From NCBI RefSeq assembly GCF_018784445.1, contig NZ_WQOH01000001.1, positions 1-35,924 on the forward strand: a stretch of DNA of 35,924 bases, written 5' to 3'. The position numbers and the translations under genes were made by a program. Under the pieces are notes generated by a model that was not told the origin of the DNA, ran no database searches, and worked only from the letters and a program-made list of their open reading frames with translations. Every line of letters starts with the position of its first letter. The first letter of the stretch is position 1. The DNA comes from Gemmiger formicilis (lineage in GTDB: Bacteria; Bacillota; Clostridia; Oscillospirales; Ruminococcaceae). Below, piece after piece: positions 30,431 to 35,924 of the stretch.

Positions 30431-31492
30431 TTGAAAACCAAATTGTCCAAGCAGGAGATCCTGGAGCGGGTCGGCACCATGGCACAGCTGGCAGGCATAC
30501 GGCCCTATGTTCTGCGGGAAGGCAGAAAGAACGGCGTGTCCGCGGCGGACCTGTGGAACGGTTCGGGGCTTTCCATGACGGTCCTGAGCGACCGGGCCTC
30601 CGACATTTACTCGGTGACCTATCAGGGGCGTTCCCTCTGCTGGCTGTCCGGCGTGGGCGCTTCCGGACCATGGTTTGCCCACAACGGTCCCTTTGAGTGG
30701 GACAAAAACTTTGGTGGCGGCATGCTTGCCACCTGCGGACTGACCACGGCGGGGCTTCCCAGCGCCGACGCGGGGGAGACGCTCAATCTCCACGGCGACA
30801 TCGCCAACCTTCCGGCGGAGGAAGTAAACTGCCGCACCTTCTGGGAGGGGGACGACTACTGGCTGGAATATTCCTCCCGGACCTACCAGGCAAAACCCTA
30901 TGCGGAAAACCTGTGCCTGACCCGGCAGATCCGGATGCGGATGGGGGACAACACCATCTACCTCCACGACCGGGTGGAAAACCTGGGCTTTTCCGCCACG
31001 CCGCTGATGCTCATTTACCACATGAACTTCGGCTACCCTCTGCTGGACGAGGGCGCCAAACTGTACCTGACCTATCAGGACCGATTCCCCACCTCCGACC
31101 TGGCCAGCCAGACGGTGGACCAGATCGGCAGGGTCACGCCGCCGGACAACGGCTACCGCGCCCGGGCATACAACCACACCGTGCGGGCGGACGCAGAGGG
31201 CTATGCCTATGCATCGCTCCTCAATGAAGAGCTGCAGCTCGGGGCGACGGTGAAATTCCGTGCCGACACGCTGGATAAGTTCAATCTCTGGAAATGCCTG
31301 CGCAAGCGGGACTACGTCATCGGCCTGGAACCCTGCAACTGCCGGACGTGGGGGCGGGACAAGGCCCGGGAACACGGCGACCTGGTCATGCTGGAACCCA
31401 TGGAGAGCAAGGACTTTTACCTGGAACTCCAGGTCCATGACGGGGCGGAGGAACTCCGCGTCGCAGCCGCCCGCTACGACGGCTGCCTGTGA
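30431..31492 (+). CDS. DUF4432 / aldose 1-epimerase-like protein
   Basis: A 353-residue protein of the galactose-mutarotase-like fold. Family segments are YHMNFGYPLLDEGAKLYLTY, with the His and Glu candidates for acid-base chemistry, and GLEPCNCRTWGRDKAREHG near the C-terminus. DUF4432 proteins are thought to interconvert anomers or epimers of sugars or sugar acids before catabolism. The TTG start at 30431 has AGGAG 8 nt upstream. It is the first gene of the operon and suggests that the substrate, or part of it, is a carbohydrate. Confidence 0.8.
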   Translation: MKTKLSKQEILERVGTMAQLAGIRPYVLREGRKNGVSAADLWNGSGLSMTVLSDRASDIYSVTYQGRSLCWLSGVGASGPWFAHNGPFEWDKNFGGGMLATCGLTTAGLPSADAGETLNLHGDIANLPAEEVNCRTFWEGDDYWLEYSSRTYQAKPYAENLCLTRQIRMRMGDNTIYLHDRVENLGFSATPLMLIYHMNFGYPLLDEGAKLYLTYQDRFPTSDLASQTVDQIGRVTPPDNGYRARAYNHTVRADAEGYAYASLLNEELQLGATVKFRADTLDKFNLWKCLRKRDYVIGLEPCNCRTWGRDKAREHGDLVMLEPMESKDFYLELQVHDGAEELRVAAARYDGCL

Positions 31493-31502
31493 GGTGAACA
31501 CC

Positions 31503-32684
31503 ATGATCCGTTTGGAAGAAATTGAAAAGATCCCTCTGATCGATACCCACATGCACCGGGTACACCCCGCACGCGCACCGGAATGGGGTTCGCTGGGCGG
31601 CGGATACATCCCCGGGCCGGGCCAGGAGCGCCACGGCCGGCAGACGGTTCTGTACGGCATGATCCTGGAAAAACTCCGCCAGCGTTTTGGCATGGCCGAG
31701 GACGCTTCCCCCGAAGAGGTGGAACGGGAGCGCTTTCTCCGGTATGGGAAAGACCCCAAAGGCTACTACGCCGACCTGATAGGGGAGTGCAACGTCGCCA
31801 TGCACTGCGTGGAGACGGGCAGCCCTATCGGCGGGCCGCTGTATTCCCAGGAGGAAAAAGCCTTTTTCGGCGCATCCATCCCGGAAGAGAAGCAGGCGAA
31901 CATTGTTCGCATCGACCGCGTCATCGACGGCCTGACCCCGGAAGGGGAGACCTTTGAACAGTATACCCGCCGGTTTCTGGCGGAACTGGACCGGGAGATC
32001 CGGGATCAGAAGGCCGTGGGGCTGAAATCCTGCGCGGCGTACAGCGAAGGCGGCCTGGATGTCCGCCCCGTGGAGGGGGGCGAGGCCGGGCAGGCCTATG
32101 ACCGGCTCCGGGCGGGAAGCGCCCGGGCGGGGGATGAGCGCATCCTGCGCAGCTGGCTGCTGATGGAAAGCCTTCAGGCCGCAGAGGAAAAGGACCTGCC
32201 GGTCCAGTTCCACACCGGACACGGGGGCGGCAGCTGGATCGATTTTCCCACCATGAACCCGCTGTGCCTGGTGGAACTGCTGAAAGACCGCAGGGTCATG
32301 AACCGTGTCCGCATCGTGCTTCTGCACGGCGGGCATCCCCACGAGGAGGATACCAGCTATCTGACGGCACAGTTTGCCAATGTCTACACCGACTTTTCCG
32401 GGGCTTTTTATCTCAGCAGCCTGAAAGGCGTCGAGCGCATGGCGGCGTTGCTGGAACGCGCACCCCTGGATAAGGTGATGTACGGCAGCGACGGGGTCAT
32501 GTTCCCGGAAATTTCGTGGTTTGCCCACGGGCGGTTCCGGGTACAGCTCACCCGCCTGCTCAACCGCATGATCGAGGAGGGCTGCCTGACCGAGCCGCGG
32601 GCGCGGCAGGTCGCCCGGATGATCTGCTTTGACAACGCGCTGGACTGCTATCCGGCGCTGCGCCAGAGGGTCGGGGCGGTGTAA
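31503..32684 (+). CDS. Amidohydrolase family (Amidohydro_2, TIM barrel)
   Basis: A 393-residue metal-dependent hydrolase or lyase. Metal-binding elements are IDTHMH (residues 14-19), VQFHTGHGGG (near 239), LLHGGHPHEED (near 280), and YGSDGVMFPE (near 327) with the catalytic Asp. This arrangement matches the FluG-like branch of Amidohydro_2, which hydrolyses or decarboxylates aromatic or gamma-glutamyl compounds. It starts 11 bases after the epimerase stop, with GAGGTG at a good distance. The exact reaction cannot be assigned. Confidence 0.85.
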   Translation: MIRLEEIEKIPLIDTHMHRVHPARAPEWGSLGGGYIPGPGQERHGRQTVLYGMILEKLRQRFGMAEDASPEEVERERFLRYGKDPKGYYADLIGECNVAMHCVETGSPIGGPLYSQEEKAFFGASIPEEKQANIVRIDRVIDGLTPEGETFEQYTRRFLAELDREIRDQKAVGLKSCAAYSEGGLDVRPVEGGEAGQAYDRLRAGSARAGDERILRSWLLMESLQAAEEKDLPVQFHTGHGGGSWIDFPTMNPLCLVELLKDRRVMNRVRIVLLHGGHPHEEDTSYLTAQFANVYTDFSGAFYLSSLKGVERMAALLERAPLDKVMYGSDGVMFPEISWFAHGRFRVQLTRLLNRMIEEGCLTEPRARQVARMICFDNALDCYPALRQRVGAV

Positions 32685-32746
32685 AGCCGCCGGTTTGAAT
32701 TCGTCTATGCCCCGCCAATGGGGAAAAATACAGGAGGTAATGAGAA

Positions 32747-33547
32747 ATGGATTTGGGTTTGAAAGACAAAGTCGTCGTTGTTACCGGCGCCAGCAAGGGA
32801 ATCGGCCTGGCGACTGCCAGACTGCTGCTGCAGGAGGGCGCCAAGGTCGCCATCTGCTCTGTGACCGAGAGCCATCTGCGTGAGGCGGAGCAGGAACTCA
32901 GCCGTCTGGGCGCCGTTTACGCCGAAGTAGTGGACATGACCCAGGAACAGAGCGTCTACGCCTTTGCCGATCATGTTGTGGAAAAGCTCGGCCCCATCGA
33001 CAGCTGGGTCAACAACGTGGGCGCGCAGCTGACCAAAGGTCCCGACGAGGAGGAGTACTCCGACGCTTTGCTGGAAAAGATCTACGGCATCTGCTTCAAG
33101 GCTGCGGTGTTCGGCTGCCAGGCTGCTTTCCGCTCCATGAAGCATCGCGGCGGTTCCATCGTCAACATCAGCTCTCTGGGCGGCCGCTGCCCCACCACCG
33201 GCGCAGCTACCCTGTACGGCCCCCTCAAGGCCGCGACCAATATGCTGTCCGTCACCATGGGCGGCGAGTATGCGGCATACGGCGTCCGTGTCAACACGGT
33301 CATGCCCGGCTACATCATGACCGAGTTCAACACCGATCACACCACCGATGAAAACATGAAGCACATCTGCGCGGGCACGCTGCTCCAGCGCCCCGGCCAG
33401 GTGGACGAGGTCGCCATGCCCATCGTCTTTATGTGCGGCAAGGGCTCCACCTTCATGACCGGCGCTTCGGTGGAAGTTTCCGGCGGCCGCGGCATCACGC
33501 TCAACCCGGATTACTCCTTCCGTCAGCGGGAGAAGAAAAAGGACTAA
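32747..33547 (+). CDS. Short-chain dehydrogenase/reductase
   Basis: A 266-residue classical SDR. The cofactor motif is VTGASKGIG (residues about 13-21), the structural NNVG motif is near residue 87, and the catalytic set is Asn, Ser in NISSLGG, Tyr157 and Lys161 (YGPLK). The motif after the second strand (CSVTESHLREAE) lacks the usual acidic residue for NAD, so NADP is possible. It would oxidise a hydroxyl or reduce a keto group of the pathway intermediate. AGGAGG precedes the ATG. Confidence 0.92.
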   Translation: MDLGLKDKVVVVTGASKGIGLATARLLLQEGAKVAICSVTESHLREAEQELSRLGAVYAEVVDMTQEQSVYAFADHVVEKLGPIDSWVNNVGAQLTKGPDEEEYSDALLEKIYGICFKAAVFGCQAAFRSMKHRGGSIVNISSLGGRCPTTGAATLYGPLKAATNMLSVTMGGEYAAYGVRVNTVMPGYIMTEFNTDHTTDENMKHICAGTLLQRPGQVDEVAMPIVFMCGKGSTFMTGASVEVSGGRGITLNPDYSFRQREKKKD

Positions 33548-33568
33548 GGAAAAAAGGAGGCATTCTGC

Positions 33569-34630
33569 ATGACGGCGACACAGCGCATCCGCAGCATGCT
33601 GGACGGCAGCCCGGTCAAGGAGATCGGCGCCTGCGGCTGGCTGCATACCATCGGGGCGGACCGGGATACCGCGGAGGTCTTTTCCTCCGCCATCATCAAA
33701 ATGACCGATTACAGCAAATGGGACTTCATCAAGGTCATGCCCAACGGCGTCTATAACCAGGAGGCCCACGGCTCCGACATCGAATATTTCTCCGGCCCGC
33801 TGTCGGTGGAGGACCTCAAGGCCAAGCGAGTGTTCCAGTTCCACCGGTACCTGATCAACAGCGTGAAGGACATGGAAGCATTCCCGGTGCTGGACGTCTC
33901 GAAAAACGCGGTGTATCAGCGTGAGGTCAACGTGGTCCGGGCGCTGGCGAAGCATTACCAGGGGACGGTGCCGGTCATTCCCACCATCTTTACCCCGGCG
34001 CACTGCATCCCGGAATTCTGCGGCGGCATCGAACAGGCCCGCTATTACATGGACAATCACCCGGAGGCGGTGGACGCCATGCTGCGCGCTCTGGTGCAGA
34101 CCGAGCTGCAGCTGGTGGACGCCTATATCGAGGCGGGCGCGGACGGCTTCTTCTTCGCCCAGCGGTACAGCAACGCCGATATTCTCAGCGAGCAGGAGTT
34201 TGAACGCTTCTGCCGTCCCTATGACGAGATGCTTCTGGCCCGGGCCCACGGGCGCACCTGGTTCAACATGGTGCATGTCCACGGCGCCAAAAACTTTTTC
34301 TGGGATCAGTTCAAGACCTACGACGTGCAGGCCCTCAGCTGGGAGAACACCCCCCAGCAGATCCCCGAGGAGGAGCGCTCCACCGTGGCCAAGGTCCGCG
34401 CCGTCACCGACAAGATCCTGATCACCGGTACGGACCAGTTCCATGACTTTTACGGCAACCGTCAGGAGGTGCTGGACCGTTTCCGCCGCAGGGTGGAGCG
34501 GGCGGCGCAGGAATCCGGGGACAACCGCCTGATTTTCGCCCCCGGCTGCTCTCTGCCTCTGGATATTGACGAGGAAACTGTCCATCTGCTGCGCGTGGCC
34601 GCGGATGAGTACAACGCAAAAAATGCCTGA
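33569..34630 (+). CDS. Uroporphyrinogen decarboxylase-family (MtaA/CmuA-like) protein
   Basis: A 353-residue URO-D fold protein. In corrinoid-linked methyltransferases of this family zinc is bound by HxC...C; here the first element is HVHG (residues 236-239), with His in place of the first Cys, while a C-terminal PGCSLP keeps Cys327. It therefore probably binds metal, with changed ligands. It is not a haem-biosynthesis enzyme, as no other such gene is nearby, and no corrinoid protein gene is present. It may demethylate or decarboxylate the substrate. AAAGGAGG lies before the ATG. Confidence 0.82.
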   Translation: MTATQRIRSMLDGSPVKEIGACGWLHTIGADRDTAEVFSSAIIKMTDYSKWDFIKVMPNGVYNQEAHGSDIEYFSGPLSVEDLKAKRVFQFHRYLINSVKDMEAFPVLDVSKNAVYQREVNVVRALAKHYQGTVPVIPTIFTPAHCIPEFCGGIEQARYYMDNHPEAVDAMLRALVQTELQLVDAYIEAGADGFFFAQRYSNADILSEQEFERFCRPYDEMLLARAHGRTWFNMVHVHGAKNFFWDQFKTYDVQALSWENTPQQIPEEERSTVAKVRAVTDKILITGTDQFHDFYGNRQEVLDRFRRRVERAAQESGDNRLIFAPGCSLPLDIDEETVHLLRVAADEYNAKNA

Positions 34631-34655
34631 AACAATCAAAAGTCGGAGAAAAGCT

Positions 34656-35924
34656 ATGATAGATGAACGATCTTACCTTGCCGTGCTGCATGAGGAACTG
34701 GTCCCCGCGCAGGGGTGCACCGAACCCATTGCCCTTGCGTATTGCAGCGCGCAGGCCAGGAAAGCCCTGGGCACCGACCCGGAGAACATCCGTGTCCTGG
34801 CCAGCGGAAACATCATTAAAAACGTAAAAAGCGTGGTGGTGCCGGGGACCAACGGCCGCAGGGGCATCGAGACCGCGGCGGTGTTCGGCGCCCTGGCCGG
34901 CGACCCGGAGAAAAAGCTGGAGGTTTTGACAGGAATGCCCGCGGACCGGTGCAGAATGGCGGAGGAGTTTCTGGAACACCCGGAAAAATGCACGGTGGAA
35001 CACCTGAAAACCGATGCCAAACTGCATATGATCGTGGAGGTGTGCGGAGGCGGCCATGTGGTGCGCGCGGAACTCAAAGACCGCCACACCAACATTGTGC
35101 GCATTGAAAAGGACGGCGAGGATATTTTCCGCGCCTGCCCGGCGGAGTCTCTGCAGGAGCACTACACCGATCGTTCGTTTATGCGGCTGACCGACATTCT
35201 CCGCTTTGCCGAGACGGTGGACATTGAGAAGGTCCGCGACTGCATCGAGCGTCAGATCGCCTGCAACGAGGCCATCTCCAACGACGGCCTGACCCATGTC
35301 TACGGCTCCAATGTGGGCAAAATGCTGCTGGAGACCTGCGGCACGGGTCTGTGGACCCAGATCAAGGCTGCGGCCGCGGCGGGCTCCGACGCCCGGATGA
35401 GCGGTTCGCTGCTGCCGGTGGTCATCAATTCCGGCTCCGGTAACCAGGGCATGACGGTGTCCCTGCCGGTCATCGTGTTTGCCAAAAACCGGAACATTCC
35501 CCATGAAAAGCTGATCCGGGCGCTGGTTATCAGCAACCTGACGGCCATTCACCAAAAGACCCGTATCGGGCGGCTTTCCGCCTACTGCGGCGCGGTAAGC
35601 GCGGCGGCGGGCAGCATTGCGGGCATTGCCTGGCTGGACGGCGCGGACGATGAGCGCATTGCCCAGGCGGTGAGCAATACCCTGGCCAACGTGTCCGGCA
35701 TCCTGTGCGACGGCGCCAAGCCCTCCTGTGCCGCCAAGATCGCGGCCGCCCTGGACGCCGCCCTGATGGGATACGAGCTTGCCAAGGCGGGCTGTTCCTT
35801 CCGCCCGGGCGACGGCATCGTCAAGGACGGCATCGAGGCCACCATGGCGGGCGTGGGCGACATTGCCGGCAAGGGCATGGTCGAGACCGATGAGCGCATC
35901 ATCGACGTGATGATCGCAGGCGAT
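34656..35924 (+). CDS. cyuA: L-cysteine desulfidase / serine dehydratase-like protein (CyuA/YhaM, UPF0597)
   Basis: 423 codons to the window end, plus two more and a stop at 81-89 after circular joining (425 residues). It matches the CyuA/YhaM family: QGCTEPIALA at the N-terminus, SGSGNQGMTVSLPV, and CDGAKPSC. Four Cys at 21, 311, 351 and 358 have the spacing (40 and 7 between the last three) I recall for the [4Fe-4S] ligands of the archaeal L-cysteine desulfidase MJ1025. The family releases sulfide or ammonia from cysteine or serine to give pyruvate. In this operon the true substrate could be another beta-hydroxy or beta-thiol amino acid. GGAG lies 8 nt before the ATG. Confidence 0.9.
   Translation, partial: MIDERSYLAVLHEELVPAQGCTEPIALAYCSAQARKALGTDPENIRVLASGNIIKNVKSVVVPGTNGRRGIETAAVFGALAGDPEKKLEVLTGMPADRCRMAEEFLEHPEKCTVEHLKTDAKLHMIVEVCGGGHVVRAELKDRHTNIVRIEKDGEDIFRACPAESLQEHYTDRSFMRLTDILRFAETVDIEKVRDCIERQIACNEAISNDGLTHVYGSNVGKMLLETCGTGLWTQIKAAAAAGSDARMSGSLLPVVINSGSGNQGMTVSLPVIVFAKNRNIPHEKLIRALVISNLTAIHQKTRIGRLSAYCGAVSAAAGSIAGIAWLDGADDERIAQAVSNTLANVSGILCDGAKPSCAAKIAAALDAALMGYELAKAGCSFRPGDGIVKDGIEATMAGVGDIAGKGMVETDERIIDVMIAGD
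35845..35924. repeat. Terminal direct repeat (right copy), circular overlap
   Basis: Identical to positions 1-80. See the left copy for why this indicates a closed circle. Confidence 0.9.

Noticed and set aside
33569-34630. True uroporphyrinogen decarboxylase (hemE)
   Set aside because: The gene sits in a catabolic operon with no porphyrin genes and has the HxHG element seen in methyltransferase-like relatives.
32705-34639. Open frame of 644 codons on the minus strand opposite the SDR and URO-D genes
   Set aside because: Same reason: shadow of two clear plus-strand enzymes.

Overview
The window reads as a complete circular DNA molecule of about 35.8 kb, linearised inside a gene. Its first 80 bases are identical to its last 80 bases. 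Joining the ends restores a full-length L-cysteine desulfidase/serine dehydratase-like gene (34656 to the end, finishing at 89), whose stop codon overlaps the start of the next gene. Gene content points to an anaerobic gut Clostridia host, probably Oscillospiraceae (Faecalibacterium/Gemmiger-like): fairly GC-rich coding DNA, AGGAGG ribosome binding sites, frequent TTG/GTG starts, Tn1549-type conjugative-element remnants and AAA-DUF4143 ATPases. The taxon is an inference.

Two compartments are visible. (A) Plasmid backbone, about 8.86-25.73 kb, mostly minus strand: parA-parB, a candidate replication initiator, five helically phased iterons, a Toprim primase/DnaB-type helicase, two AAA-DUF4143 ATPases, a DUF3990/HTH toxin-antitoxin-like pair, a tyrosine recombinase with a partner gene of unknown function, a serine resolvase, and an iron-siderophore ABC transporter. 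Six copies of a 27-bp palindrome (GATATTATG...CATAATATC) lie between genes here and nowhere else in the window. They are the best candidates for parS sites. Upstream of the tyrosine recombinase is a roughly 390-nt leader with its own strong promoter and a dense run of perfect stems. It includes two hairpins with the same 8-nt loop on different stems and a GAAA-capped hairpin, and looks like an unrecognised structured RNA.

(B) Cargo, from about 26 kb through the junction to 8.66 kb. It is bounded on both sides by decayed conjugative-element pieces: a ParB and a Cys-rich ORF at 26.1-27.5 kb; YodL-like, helicase N-terminal and integrase C-terminal scraps at 7.6-8.66 kb. In between are a sortase-anchored surface-protein C-terminus, a small conserved protein, a GntR/UTRA regulator and a catabolic operon: DUF4432 epimerase, amidohydrolase, SDR, URO-D-family protein, cysteine desulfidase-like protein and EamA exporter. 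Then come a full branched-chain amino-acid-type ABC transporter (livJHMGF), a small ORF, a CPBP protease and tRNA-Arg(ACG).

Working model: a low-copy, iteron-controlled, ParABS-partitioned plasmid carries a GntR-controlled uptake and catabolism locus whose substrate I cannot name. Shared ACATTATGT-type motifs before gntR, before the epimerase and before livJ suggest one regulon. The main caution is that the circle could be an assembly join between plasmid and chromosome at mobile-element sequence. Long reads across 7.4-8.9 kb and 25.7-27.8 kb would settle this.
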